Origin: an uncultured Candidatus Saccharibacteria bacterium
GTDB taxonomy: Bacteria; Patescibacteriota; Saccharimonadia; Saccharimonadales; Saccharimonadaceae
Reading direction: 5' to 3'
Assembly: GCA_938039975.1 (NCBI GenBank)
Contig: CALHTM010000017.1
Span: 1 to 64,000, forward strand
Length of the DNA: 64,000 bases
Shown: in pieces, positions 1 through 9,387 of the stretch
Numbering within the stretch: the stretch's first letter is position 1
How the letters are laid out: the number at the start of each line of letters is the position of its first letter
Position numbers and translations under genes: made by a program
Notes under the pieces: generated by a model
What the model saw: only the letters and a program-made list of their open reading frames with translations
Database searches by the model: none
What the model was told of the DNA's origin: nothing

Positions 1-63
1 CAGAATAATCAGAATAATCAGAATAATCAGAATAATCAGAATAATCAGAATAATCAGAATAAT
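1..63 (+). repeat. Seven perfect tandem copies of a 9-bp unit (CAGAATAAT)
   Basis: The unit CAGAATAAT is repeated seven times without a mismatch and is cut by the window edge, so the true copy number may be higher. It is in frame and codes for Gln-Asn-Asn. The unit is a multiple of three, so slippage would change tail length without breaking the frame. Confidence 0.95.
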
Positions 64-123
64 CGCGATCAAGGTGGTAATGACCAAGGCGGTAACGATA
101 ACAACCAAGGCGACGATAACTAA
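1..123 (+). CDS. C-terminal end of a low-complexity protein (partial)
   Basis: An open frame enters from the left edge and stops at TAA 121-123. It encodes seven exact Gln-Asn-Asn triplets followed by an Arg/Asp/Gln/Gly/Asn-rich tail. The start and main domain are outside the window, so function cannot be called. Its position just upstream of the PrgI/VirB4 genes suggests it belongs to the same secretion-like locus. The hydrophilic tail looks like a disordered linker or surface-exposed end. Confidence 0.6.
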   Translation, partial: QNNQNNQNNQNNQNNQNNQNNRDQGGNDQGGNDNNQGDDN

Positions 124-166
124 GATACGCGACGGACTAGCAGCTACATAAAGTATTCTTATGCGC

Positions 167-172
167 TATAAT
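167..172 (+). promoter_or_regulatory. -10 hexamer of a leaderless promoter for the PrgI gene
   Basis: TATAAT ends 7 nt before the ATG at 180. With the usual 6-8 nt from -10 to transcription start, the mRNA would begin at or next to the start codon. No Shine-Dalgarno fits before the ATG, and no convincing -35 is seen. Confidence 0.65.
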
Positions 173-179
173 AAGCAGT

Positions 180-1166
180 ATGGCAGAATATAAAGTTGCA
201 CAAGATGTCGAAGCAGAAGACAAGCTGATCGGACCGTTTAGCTTCCGACAGTTCATCTACCTGATAATTGCTGCTGTTGCTGTCGCCTTGGCCTGGGGAT
301 TGGGTCAGATATTTGTCGGTTTGGCAATTATTCCTTTGCCAGTTATCATATTTTTCACCGTGTTGGCGCTGCCGCTGCGCAAGGATCAGCCGATGGAGAT
401 CTATGTAGCAGCTATTATCTCTTATAGGCTGAAGCCGCGCAAGCGCGTCTGGTCGCCCGACGGTATCGAATCGCTGATCGAGATAACCGTACCAAAAGCC
501 GTCGATGAGCATCTGACAAAAGACCTATCGCAGATGGAGACCGAAAAGCGCCTGTCGTACCTAGCAGATATCGCCGACACCAAGGGTTGGTCGATCCGCC
601 ACACCACCGAACCAACCCCGAACAGTTCGATGGTGTCAGACCAATATTACGCAGCCCAGCAGACAGTTGGTATGCTCGACGAAGACGGCAGTGTCGCCAG
701 AAAGTTCGACGCTATGATTTCGCGGGCAGACCAAGAGCGCCACGACCGAATTATCCAAAATATGTATTATCAAGCGCAGACGCAAGCGCCAACACCACAG
801 CCGATGACCAACCAGACGGCACCGCCTCAGGCGCCTCAAGCCTTTGATAATGATAACGTCGGTGATACGACCGTGCAAAACGATGAACATTTACCAAAGT
901 TCAACCCTTACCCGACCATTCACCAATCAGTTATCCAGCCTACGAGCCAGCAGAGCAACACAACCGCCAACAATCCTATTCAAGCTAGCTCAACAGAGCC
1001 AACCAAGCCAGCCGAACCAACAGCAAACACTAGCGCAACAGCGGCTTCAGATGATATAATTAGTTTAGCTAATAATAGCGGCTTGTCGATCGCCGCCCTG
1101 CAGCACGAAGTAGATCGAGTCAAACAGAAGAAAGAAGACAGCGAAGTATTCATTTCGCTGCGCTAG
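180..1166 (+). CDS. PrgI family membrane protein of the type IV secretion locus
   Basis: The product is 328 aa. Residues about 1-100 match the PrgI family pattern: a short cytosolic N-terminus, two adjacent hydrophobic segments (about 24-45 and 47-66), then a basic segment ending near RVWSPDG. The remainder is Pro/Gln/Thr-rich and probably disordered, with a short helical end. PrgI proteins are VirB3-like inner-membrane components encoded beside the VirB4 ATPase, which is the order here. The ATG at 180 follows a -10 box by 7 nt, so the message looks leaderless. Confidence 0.85.
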   Translation: MAEYKVAQDVEAEDKLIGPFSFRQFIYLIIAAVAVALAWGLGQIFVGLAIIPLPVIIFFTVLALPLRKDQPMEIYVAAIISYRLKPRKRVWSPDGIESLIEITVPKAVDEHLTKDLSQMETEKRLSYLADIADTKGWSIRHTTEPTPNSSMVSDQYYAAQQTVGMLDEDGSVARKFDAMISRADQERHDRIIQNMYYQAQTQAPTPQPMTNQTAPPQAPQAFDNDNVGDTTVQNDEHLPKFNPYPTIHQSVIQPTSQQSNTTANNPIQASSTEPTKPAEPTANTSATAASDDIISLANNSGLSIAALQHEVDRVKQKKEDSEVFISLR

Positions 1167-1184
1167 GCAAAGAAAGGAGTGGGG

Positions 1185-2063
1185 GTGCCGCCAAACAATT
1201 TACCGCCGAATCAAGCACCAATGCCAGCGCCGATGCCGCCGGCTGTTGCTGGTTCTGGGCAAAATATCGCGGCACCAGGCAACCCCGCTGGCAATCCTGA
1301 CGCACCATCATCGACCGACCCGAAAAAGGGCAAAGGTAAAGAACAGCCAAAGGCCACTAGCACCCAAAATTCCCTGATTTTTTCAGAATTACGCGACAGC
1401 ATGGTGGTGATGAACGACGGATCGTTTCGCGCTATTGTTGCTTGCAAATCGATCAACTTCGACCTGATGAGCTCGCGCGAACGCGACGGTGTCGAGCTAA
1501 GCTATCAAGACTTCCTCAATGCTTTGTATTTTCCAATTCAAATATTCATTCGCTCGCAGCGGGTTGATATCGGCCCGTATCTCGACAAGCTAGACGCTCT
1601 ACGGCGCGACCAGGATAACATGTTGCTGGGCGTGTTAATGGACGATTATATCAACTTTATCGACGTTTTGTCGCAGGAAGCCAACATCATGGACAAAAGC
1701 TTTTTCGTGGTCATTCCGTATTTTCCGACCGGCGACGTTACCAATATCGTCCAGCAGAGCAAGGGGATATTCTCGATATTACTTGGTAGCAAAAAAGAAA
1801 ATGTCACCAAAATCGACACCCAAACCTATGCCAAAGCCAAAGAAGAAATCAAAAATCGCGTCGATTCGGTGATTGGCGGACTAATGCGCGTCGGCGTTTA
1901 TTCTATTCAGCTCAATACCAAGCAGCTAGGCGAATTATATTACAACATATATAATCCAGATACAGCTGTACGAGAGCCGCTTGACGACTTTGGCGATGTA
2001 GCGTCGCTATACGTTCGCAAGGGCGAAGGTAATAATCCGTACACCCACGAGGAGGTTAGGTGA
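1185..2063 (+). CDS. TraC-like / VirB4-associated protein
   Basis: The product is about 292 aa. The first 60 residues are Pro/Gly/Asn-rich. From about residue 65 a compact domain resembles the N-terminal (TraC-like) region that precedes VirB4-type ATPases, without any Walker motif. GTG 1185 is preferred because AGGAG lies 5-6 nt upstream; the earlier GTG at 1179 abuts the same Shine-Dalgarno and is too close. It overlaps the next ATPase gene by one base (TGATG), so the two are likely translationally coupled. It probably works with VirB4 at the membrane. The family assignment is from sequence appearance only. Confidence 0.7.
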   Translation: MPPNNLPPNQAPMPAPMPPAVAGSGQNIAAPGNPAGNPDAPSSTDPKKGKGKEQPKATSTQNSLIFSELRDSMVVMNDGSFRAIVACKSINFDLMSSRERDGVELSYQDFLNALYFPIQIFIRSQRVDIGPYLDKLDALRRDQDNMLLGVLMDDYINFIDVLSQEANIMDKSFFVVIPYFPTGDVTNIVQQSKGIFSILLGSKKENVTKIDTQTYAKAKEEIKNRVDSVIGGLMRVGVYSIQLNTKQLGELYYNIYNPDTAVREPLDDFGDVASLYVRKGEGNNPYTHEEVR

Positions 2064-3910
2064 TGGCCCGCAAGAAAAAGATGGATCCGCTAGATATCGC
2101 CGCCCAACAGCGCGAGCGCGAGCAGGCAGAGGTCGAACAAGCTTTCCTCAAAGGTATGACCACGCTACGCGATTTAATCGCGCCGAGCAGCCTCGAAATC
2201 CATTCGGCTTATTTCCGTATCGGCACCAAATACGGCCGAACTATGTATGTCTACGGTTATCCGCGCCGGTTGTATACGGGCTGGCTATCGGGATTAATCA
2301 ACATTGATCAAGTCCTCGATATCAGCATGTTTATTTATCCTGTCGATACAGCGATTGTCCTCAAAAACTTGCGCAAAAAAGTTACTCAGCTAGAGGCCGA
2401 TATGGCGATTAATGCCGAAAAAGGCAAGACGCGCGACCCAGCCAAAGAAGCTGCCCTGCAGGATGCCGAGGAACTGCGCGACGAGCTGCAAGTGGGATCA
2501 GAGCGCTTTTTCCGCTACGGCCTGTACGTAACGATTTACGGCGATAGTTTAGAGGAATTAGGCTATGTACAGCACTCGATCGAGACATTCTTCGGGCAAA
2601 TGCTGGTTTATAGCAAAACCGCCTCTAGCCAGCAAGAACAAGGCCTCAACAGTACGGTGCCGCAAATGAGCGACCAACTACAAATTCGCCGCAATATGAA
2701 CACTGGCGCCGTCAGTACCAGCTTCCCATTCACTAGCGCCGACTTAACCCAAGAAAACGGTATTTTGTACGGCATCAATATGCACAATAATGGTCTGGTG
2801 ATTTTCGACCGCTACACGCTAGAGAACGCCAACATGGTAGTGTTCGCTAAGTCTGGCGCAGGCAAGTCGTTTACTGTCAAGCTAGAGGCTCTTCGCAGCA
2901 TGATGATGGGCGCCGATATCCTGATTATCGACCCAGAAAACGAGTACCAGCGGCTAAGCGACGCTGTTGGCGGCAGCTATATTCGGCTCAGCCTCAGCAG
3001 CGACACGCGAATTAATCCTTTTGATCTGCCAAAAGTTATCGATAACGAAGAAGCCGACGACGCCTTGCGCGCCAATCTAGTGACGCTGCACGGGTTGCTG
3101 CGGCTGATGCTGGGCGGAGCTTCGGCTAATAGCGCTGGTATTGGCTTATCGCCATCCGAAGAGGCCGACCTCGACCAAGGCTTGATTGACACTTACGCTC
3201 GCGTCGGCATCACTAGCGATCCATTGACGCACACTTCGGTACCGCCGACAATGGGCGATTTATATGACACTCTGTTACACATGGGCGGTACTGGCCCGCA
3301 GTTGGCGCAGCGCCTGCGCAAATATACCACTGGCACATTTGCTGGTATCTTTAGTCAGCAGAGCAATATTGATATCAACAACAATATGGTCGTCTTTAAC
3401 ATTCGCGACCTCGAGGACGAATTGCGGCCAGTAGCCATGTATATCGTTCTTAGCCATATTTGGAATATTGTCCGTACCCAGCAGAAAAAGCGCATGTTAA
3501 TCGTCGATGAGGCTTGGCAGCTGATGAAATATGACGACTCGGCGAACTTCATGTTTAGTTTAGCCAAGCGCGCTCGTAAATACTACCTGGGCCTGACGAC
3601 TATCACTCAGGACGTCGAGGACTTCATGGGCAGCAAAATGGGCCGCGCTATTGTTTCGAACTCATCAATGCAGTTACTACTAAAGCAATCGTCGAGCGCT
3701 GTCGATGTGCTTGGCGATGTTTTCAAATTAACCGAAGAAGAACGCAAGCGCCTAGCCAATTTCCCGGTCGGGCAGGGGTTATTCTTTGCCGGGCAGAATC
3801 ACGTTCATATCCAGATTGTCGCCAGCGACACCGAAACTGGCCTGATTACCACCAACCCGCAGGCAACACTACAACAAGCCGCCGCAGCCGCTGCCGAGGA
3901 GCAGACATAA
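2063..3910 (+). CDS. virB4: VirB4-like type IV secretion ATPase
   Basis: The product is 615 aa. A Walker A motif (SGAGKS, about residues 264-269) and a Walker B motif (LIVDEAW, D482-E483) mark a VirB4/TraC AAA+ motor. The N-terminal third holds the family's non-catalytic domain and a charged helical stretch. The C-terminus ends in an Ala-rich tail. ATG 2063 has GGAGG 7 nt upstream and overlaps the preceding stop by one base. VirB4 powers assembly of, or transfer through, type IV secretion machines and conjugative-type pili. No VirD4 coupling protein or relaxase is seen nearby, so a role in pilus or contact-dependent secretion is as likely as DNA transfer. Confidence 0.9.
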   Translation: MARKKKMDPLDIAAQQREREQAEVEQAFLKGMTTLRDLIAPSSLEIHSAYFRIGTKYGRTMYVYGYPRRLYTGWLSGLINIDQVLDISMFIYPVDTAIVLKNLRKKVTQLEADMAINAEKGKTRDPAKEAALQDAEELRDELQVGSERFFRYGLYVTIYGDSLEELGYVQHSIETFFGQMLVYSKTASSQQEQGLNSTVPQMSDQLQIRRNMNTGAVSTSFPFTSADLTQENGILYGINMHNNGLVIFDRYTLENANMVVFAKSGAGKSFTVKLEALRSMMMGADILIIDPENEYQRLSDAVGGSYIRLSLSSDTRINPFDLPKVIDNEEADDALRANLVTLHGLLRLMLGGASANSAGIGLSPSEEADLDQGLIDTYARVGITSDPLTHTSVPPTMGDLYDTLLHMGGTGPQLAQRLRKYTTGTFAGIFSQQSNIDINNNMVVFNIRDLEDELRPVAMYIVLSHIWNIVRTQQKKRMLIVDEAWQLMKYDDSANFMFSLAKRARKYYLGLTTITQDVEDFMGSKMGRAIVSNSSMQLLLKQSSSAVDVLGDVFKLTEEERKRLANFPVGQGLFFAGQNHVHIQIVASDTETGLITTNPQATLQQAAAAAAEEQT

Positions 3911-3924
3911 TAGCTTAAAAAGGT

Positions 3925-3930
3925 TATAAT
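3925..3930 (+). promoter_or_regulatory. -10 hexamer of a leaderless promoter for the 977-aa gene
   Basis: TATAAT ends 6 nt before ATG 3937, with no Shine-Dalgarno between them. This suggests a second transcript starting inside the secretion locus. Confidence 0.6.
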
Positions 3931-3936
3931 AAGATT

Positions 3937-6870
3937 ATGCCGCTAGGTACAAGAGAAAGACCAGACACCAGCCGAGACAACGCCGACGACTTTGACCAGT
4001 GGGAGCGTCAGATGCAGCCATCCACAGACCAAGGCCATGCCGACGATTTCGACGCCTGGGAGCGCGAAATGTCGCCGAGCCAGGCGCACTGGGATGATAC
4101 CGTCAGCCGAAATTTGTCGAGGATGGAGAATAAAAAACCAGCCAAACGCGGCAACGAAGCGGCTAACGGTAGCGGTAATAGTAGTGGCGACGCCGCTGGC
4201 AATATCAATAACAAAGAGAAGCAGTCGCAGCAGCAAGACGGCTGGCGCGACAACACCTCGAGAGACCTAAACAAGCCTAAGAAGGGCAAGGGTAAATCAG
4301 GCGGCTTTTCGGCTATGAATAAGCTTAAACGATTTGGCCCGACTGGCGCGGTAGCCAGCATGCTACTAGTCGGTGCTGTTGGTATCGGTTCGTCGACTAG
4401 TGTCATGGGTTCGCTGCTAGTCTCTATCAAAGAATCAATTGTTACAAACATCGACCAGCAGCAATATACATCAATGTCGCGATCTAACCGGATTTTGTCG
4501 CGGCGCCTGGCCGATGACGCCACATCTGGATCTTGTACTCTGGTCAAAATCGCCTGCCGTTTTCACAAACCGACCGATTACCAGCTAAAACAACTTGATA
4601 AGGCTGGCGTCAAAGCTCTCGACGAAGCCGGCGAAGTTATCGAAAAAGGCAAGCTAATCGGCGGCAAACGGCCAGCTCACTATCTGATAGACGGCGAAAA
4701 AATATCCGCCAAAGATTTCAAAAAGGCGCTGCGCAATAACCCTAAACTTCGCAACGCTTTCCGGCGCGCCTATAATCCGCGCTGGGTGAACTGGGTTGAC
4801 GACGCCGCGGTCAAGTTCCTCAAGAAAATAGGCGTCACCAAAAAAGTAGCAGAAAAGTTAAACTCCAAAAAAACCAGAAAAGCTCTAACCGAAGCCACAG
4901 ACGAATTAACAAAAATTGAGGACAAAGCCGGCGACAAAATCAAGAAAGAAATCGCCGATGAGGCTGGTGATTTTGCCAAGAAAGAAGCCAAAAAAACTGC
5001 CAAAAAAGGCGGTGATGCTAAGCTAATGATGGCTCAAGGAATCTGCGCGGCAGCCAAGGCGCCAAATGTGATAGTCAACATCAATAAGGCTTTTCGAATC
5101 GCCCAGTACGCTAAACTAGGTTATACCTTTTTGACAGCCGCCGACGCTATCAAAAAAGGCGAGGCTACCCCAGAAATGGTCAATAACGTAGCGACTATCC
5201 TTACTCAATCATACACCAAGAAAGACGGTTCTATCAAAAAACCTGCCACTGACTCTAAACTGATGAAATATACTATGGGCCTAGGTACATCTGGCAGTTC
5301 GTCGTCTTATATACCAGGAGTCGGCGGCGCGCTTGCTACCTACCTAGGTGTCGTCAATAGCGAGCCTGTCAAGGTAGGGTGCGACCTGGTCGGCTCGACG
5401 GCGGCCGAAGTTGCTGTTGAGGTTTTTGATGGCATCAAAAACGGACTAGGGCCAGTCGGCTGGGCCTGGACGGCAGGAGAATTTGCTCTCGAAGGTATAT
5501 TGTCACTTGAATCTGTACAGCAGCAGCTCAGTTCAGCCATGGGAGGTATCGTACAAACCGCCATTGACACATTCGGTAACTGGGTAGATATGAAAGCATT
5601 AGCCGAATACTTCCTAGGCAACAAGACCAAAGGAGCAACCGGTACTGATGTCGGCGACATCACTGGCGTGGGCTTATCAAACAGCATGGCCGACCAAGCC
5701 AGCTACACTGGCAATGCACCGCTAACCGTCCAGCAAAAAGTTGCCTTCGACGAGCAAATTGTCCAACCCGAGCGTATTGCCCTAGCCGAAGAAGACCGCT
5801 TGACACACAGCCCATTTGACATCTCTAGTCCGAATACTTTCCTGGGGTCAATCGCTATACGATTCGTACCGTATTTAGGTATGGCATCGAGTCCATTAGC
5901 ATTCGTATCGGCCATCTCGTCGATATCTACTTCGTCGCTGTTTAATTTATTTAATCCGTCGGCTTATGCCAAAAATATCATCGACGAGAACAAATGCACG
6001 CAAAACTCGGTACTAGCCAACGAAAAAGACATCGCTGTCGGTCCAGCCTGCGACGTTCAATACGGCGTACCAACTGATTATATGGGCATAGAGCCTGATC
6101 AAGTAGCTAGCGAATTGAGCGCTTCCGGCGATATCGACGAAGACGGCAAAGTAAAGAGTAATAGCGAGCTGCAAGACTGGATAGACACTTGCAACCAAGC
6201 TAGCATCATAAACACCAAAGAATGCACCGTCGACAGCCGGCAGCGCGCCCTATACAACCTATACCAAATCGACAAACGCACTGTCGATGGTATGGATGAA
6301 GATCCAGACAAAACGAAATCAGCGGCAGGAACAGGTTCGGGATCAACTACTAGTGGCCCTACAGCTGCTCTACCCGACGGAGACGTTATTAGCTTATCAA
6401 AACAGATTTTAGATAATCCAAACATCACCTACGATGGCGATCAGTTCCAAAAAATGGCGAATGGACAACCAGCGTATGTCAACGAAGATGGTGAAATAAC
6501 TGTAGACAAGAGGCTACTTCAAATCATCTTATATATAGGCAACAAATATCCTATTTATATATCTTCGCTAGTACGTGATAAGACTAATAATTACAGCTTA
6601 CATCCTATCGGAGAAGCTGTTGATATAGCAATGATAAACGGTACAGCCACAACCGGTGGCGACCAGAACGCTATAGATTTATTACAATACCTCCTTGATG
6701 GTAATGTTCTACCGAAAAACGCTGGCATCGGTCAAATAGGCTGCGGCAACCGTGATGGCTCAGGAATAAATAGTAAGTTGACTAGCGCTGGCCTAACACC
6801 TCACCCTGACTCATGCGACCACTTACATTTAGCGTTGCGCGACACAAGAGGAGCCCCAAAAACTTGGTAA
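3937..6870 (+). CDS. Large T4SS-associated membrane protein with a C-terminal DD-peptidase-like domain
   Basis: The product is 977 aa. Residues 1-125 are charged and disordered, with a repeated DDFDxWERxM motif. A hydrophobic stretch follows at about 135-165, then a Lys-rich helical region and further hydrophobic segments in the middle. The last 130 residues carry HPIGEAVD (H889, D896) and DHLH (D961-H964), the zinc-ligand pattern of the Hedgehog/DD-peptidase (M15-like) fold. By position it could play the VirB6-like or pore role, carrying its own peptidoglycan-trimming domain. The N-terminal part has no clear relative I recognise. The peptidase call rests on motifs only. Confidence 0.65.
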   Translation: MPLGTRERPDTSRDNADDFDQWERQMQPSTDQGHADDFDAWEREMSPSQAHWDDTVSRNLSRMENKKPAKRGNEAANGSGNSSGDAAGNINNKEKQSQQQDGWRDNTSRDLNKPKKGKGKSGGFSAMNKLKRFGPTGAVASMLLVGAVGIGSSTSVMGSLLVSIKESIVTNIDQQQYTSMSRSNRILSRRLADDATSGSCTLVKIACRFHKPTDYQLKQLDKAGVKALDEAGEVIEKGKLIGGKRPAHYLIDGEKISAKDFKKALRNNPKLRNAFRRAYNPRWVNWVDDAAVKFLKKIGVTKKVAEKLNSKKTRKALTEATDELTKIEDKAGDKIKKEIADEAGDFAKKEAKKTAKKGGDAKLMMAQGICAAAKAPNVIVNINKAFRIAQYAKLGYTFLTAADAIKKGEATPEMVNNVATILTQSYTKKDGSIKKPATDSKLMKYTMGLGTSGSSSSYIPGVGGALATYLGVVNSEPVKVGCDLVGSTAAEVAVEVFDGIKNGLGPVGWAWTAGEFALEGILSLESVQQQLSSAMGGIVQTAIDTFGNWVDMKALAEYFLGNKTKGATGTDVGDITGVGLSNSMADQASYTGNAPLTVQQKVAFDEQIVQPERIALAEEDRLTHSPFDISSPNTFLGSIAIRFVPYLGMASSPLAFVSAISSISTSSLFNLFNPSAYAKNIIDENKCTQNSVLANEKDIAVGPACDVQYGVPTDYMGIEPDQVASELSASGDIDEDGKVKSNSELQDWIDTCNQASIINTKECTVDSRQRALYNLYQIDKRTVDGMDEDPDKTKSAAGTGSGSTTSGPTAALPDGDVISLSKQILDNPNITYDGDQFQKMANGQPAYVNEDGEITVDKRLLQIILYIGNKYPIYISSLVRDKTNNYSLHPIGEAVDIAMINGTATTGGDQNAIDLLQYLLDGNVLPKNAGIGQIGCGNRDGSGINSKLTSAGLTPHPDSCDHLHLALRDTRGAPKTW

Positions 6871-6883
6871 AAGGTAAATTTGT

Positions 6884-8758
6884 ATGCGAAAAACGTTATC
6901 CATCATACTAACAGCGATCATACTGGTGAGTACCTACACTCAAACTGCTTTAGCTTTGCCAGAGAGGCTGATTATCAACTCATCTCTCAACAATATTGAA
7001 TACTACGACAGTAACGCTGCCTGTTCGACAGGGTCAAGTACCGATTTATCGTCAGTCAGCCCTGGCAGCGGTGCGCCAAACGGTCTAACCTATCCCAACC
7101 TAGACGCTGCAAAGATGGCAGACGCAATTGAAAAATATATTGAAGCTCACGCGCCGGAAAGCCCGTTAAAAGGTACTGGTCAAAAAGCTGTCGCCAGCGC
7201 CAAAAAAGCCAATCTTAACCCTTTTTTAGCGTATGCTCATGCTTTTATGGAATCAACTCTAGCTACTACAGATGAGCCAGGCGCTCAGATAAAGGTTCAC
7301 CAAGGACATAATGCTTTCGGGCGCACTGCAACCGACTCCCAACCGCACGTTGTAGAGGCCAGCCGAAATTGGTATATGTGGACTTCTTTCGAAGCTAGTG
7401 TAGACGCTGACGCCGACGAAAACAAGAACGTCGATAGCGGCGACTGGTTTTCGTACGATAGAGCAGTGTTTTCTGATGAGATAGATCAAGGTATAGCAGC
7501 TTATGTAGCTAAATATGCCCCAAACGGAGATGGCAAAAATGATGAGCAGTATTATATAGGTATCATACAAGACGCTCTCGACGAAATGGCTGGCTACGCT
7601 GGCGCCTCAGTCGCTACCGCCTCTACTGCGTCGACTACAGCTTCATCCAGTAGTACCACTAACTGTTGCGCAACACCAACCAAAGGCGGCGGCGTGGTCA
7701 AAATGCTATCAGACAATCCAGAAACCGCCCTAGGTTATCTGATGAGTGCTGGCAACGGTACCAAACTAACTCTAGCTCAGGCTGCTGGTGTCGTCGGTAA
7801 TCTCCAGGTAGAATCATCACCAAACGTCGATCCTAGAGCCTCTAATGGTACGCATATTGGTATCGCCCAATGGGATGATAACCGCTGGAACAATGGAGTA
7901 GTAAAATTCGCAGCCGATATGAATGGCGACCCGTATGATCTAGCGATTCAATTGCGTTACCTAGCTTGGGAAATGGGCTTGACCGACGAATGGAAAGACC
8001 ACCCATCTACTAACGGCGGAGTTGCCGATGCCGTCAGAGCAACCTCAACTCCCGAAGAGGCTGCTGTAGTGTTTGAAGCAACATTCGAAAGGAGCGGCGG
8101 CAGCGCGCTTAGCCAACGTCAATCCAACGCCAAAGCTCTTTATGACAAATACAAAGACAGTACATCGCTTAGCTCGTCTGGGGCTGCCTTGCCAGGCACT
8201 TCCGCATCGTGCAGCAGCAGCGGAGCTAGTTCATCCTTACAAGAGTATACTCTGAAATACGCCTGGCCGCAGATACATCACGAACCGCGCATTCAACGAA
8301 AAGATGAATATATTGAAGCAATTTATAAAGCTACAGACGAAGGACGTTATATTGGAAGCGATTATGGAGTCGACTGTGGCGGCTTTGTCACGACACTAGT
8401 TTATGATAGCGGTTTTGACAAGACATACAATCATAACGCCAAAGGTGGTAACTCATTTGTTCAATACGTATGGGCTAATCTAAACTGGCAAGCCTTAGGA
8501 AAAGCAAATGACACCTTTTTACCAGATGGTAGCAAATTCACCGACGACAAGCTACAGCCAGGCGACGTCGCATTCTCGCCGGGGCATACCTGGATATACG
8601 TAGGTGAAATCAACGGTTTCGAAAGTAAATACGCCTCAGCCAGCCAAGGAGAAAAGGCTCCGAGTGCTGGCGGCGAAGGGTTTGATTGGGATGGGGCAAT
8701 ATGGTTTAGAAAGAAATCAACTTCAACATCAACATCATCATCGGGGATATCAGCATGA
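6884..8758 (+). CDS. Secreted three-module peptidoglycan hydrolase
   Basis: The product is 624 aa. A signal peptide covers about residues 1-25 (basic start, hydrophobic core, small residues before LPE). Module 1 (about 70-215) resembles a glucosaminidase/lysozyme-like domain. Module 2 (about 270-410) resembles the phage tail lysozyme family, with GVVGNLQVES and GIAQWDD. Module 3 (about 470-615) resembles NlpC/P60 or CHAP amidases, with the Cys motif VDCGGF and a later GHTWIYVG. Ser/Thr/Ala-rich linkers separate the modules. It lies 13 nt after the secretion protein and overlaps the next gene by 4 nt (ATGA). The role is likely local cell-wall opening, either its own or a host's. Confidence 0.8.
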   Translation: MRKTLSIILTAIILVSTYTQTALALPERLIINSSLNNIEYYDSNAACSTGSSTDLSSVSPGSGAPNGLTYPNLDAAKMADAIEKYIEAHAPESPLKGTGQKAVASAKKANLNPFLAYAHAFMESTLATTDEPGAQIKVHQGHNAFGRTATDSQPHVVEASRNWYMWTSFEASVDADADENKNVDSGDWFSYDRAVFSDEIDQGIAAYVAKYAPNGDGKNDEQYYIGIIQDALDEMAGYAGASVATASTASTTASSSSTTNCCATPTKGGGVVKMLSDNPETALGYLMSAGNGTKLTLAQAAGVVGNLQVESSPNVDPRASNGTHIGIAQWDDNRWNNGVVKFAADMNGDPYDLAIQLRYLAWEMGLTDEWKDHPSTNGGVADAVRATSTPEEAAVVFEATFERSGGSALSQRQSNAKALYDKYKDSTSLSSSGAALPGTSASCSSSGASSSLQEYTLKYAWPQIHHEPRIQRKDEYIEAIYKATDEGRYIGSDYGVDCGGFVTTLVYDSGFDKTYNHNAKGGNSFVQYVWANLNWQALGKANDTFLPDGSKFTDDKLQPGDVAFSPGHTWIYVGEINGFESKYASASQGEKAPSAGGEGFDWDGAIWFRKKSTSTSTSSSGISA

Positions 8759-9384
8759 ATAAACGCAAAATTATTATTGCCATCATTTTCGCTATCATTG
8801 CGATCGTTGGTGCGCTAATTTATCAAATTTACACCGCTATCGACCGGTCAGGAAAAATCCCGGTCGAGGTTGCCGCGGCTCCTAACGACGCGAAAATCAC
8901 TTTCAAAGACAAAAAAACCAAGGCCGAGTACACCGCCAAAGACGGCACCAATTACCTGCCGCCAGGCGATTATTCAATCACGGCCGCCAAAGACGGCTTC
9001 CGCAGCAGCCAGACAGAGGTTAACGCCACCACCAAACCACGGTATACTGTCATTATCGAGCTCATGCCGCAATCAGATCAAGCTCGCCAGTGGCAAAAAA
9101 AACACATGGATCAATACGATAAAGTTGAAGGTACTGCTGGCCAGCAAATCCGCGAGGCTGGCAAAAAATTCACCGAAAAATATCCAGTAGTCGCTAAATT
9201 ACCAATCAAAGATCCTTACTATTCGGTTGGTTACTACAAGAAAGACGATCGGCCAATAATCGTTATCCGTACCGAATCGCCGCAATACCGCTACAAGGCC
9301 ACGCTACGGCTAGTATCTATGGGTATCAAATTAAGCGATTATCAGATAGAATATGCCGATTATAAAAGCCATCTAGGAGAATAA
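8755..9384 (+). CDS. Membrane-anchored protein with a PEGA-like domain
   Basis: The product is 209 aa, with one N-terminal membrane helix (about 5-27) and the rest outside. Residues about 35-105 look like a PEGA-type beta domain (PVEVAAAPNDAKI, LPPGDYSITAAKDGF). The C-terminal half is charged and unassigned. The start overlaps the stop of the hydrolase gene by 4 nt, pointing to one operon. Function is unknown; an extracytoplasmic scaffold or binding role is inferred. Confidence 0.65.
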   Translation: MNKRKIIIAIIFAIIAIVGALIYQIYTAIDRSGKIPVEVAAAPNDAKITFKDKKTKAEYTAKDGTNYLPPGDYSITAAKDGFRSSQTEVNATTKPRYTVIIELMPQSDQARQWQKKHMDQYDKVEGTAGQQIREAGKKFTEKYPVVAKLPIKDPYYSVGYYKKDDRPIIVIRTESPQYRYKATLRLVSMGIKLSDYQIEYADYKSHLGE

Positions 9385-9387
9385 CTT

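Noticed and set aside
1..63. CRISPR-like array
   Set aside because: The units are adjacent 9-mers without spacers and are in frame as coding sequence.
4008..4547. 179-aa frame on the minus strand
   Set aside because: It lies wholly inside the 977-aa gene, has no start signal and reads as biased shadow sequence.
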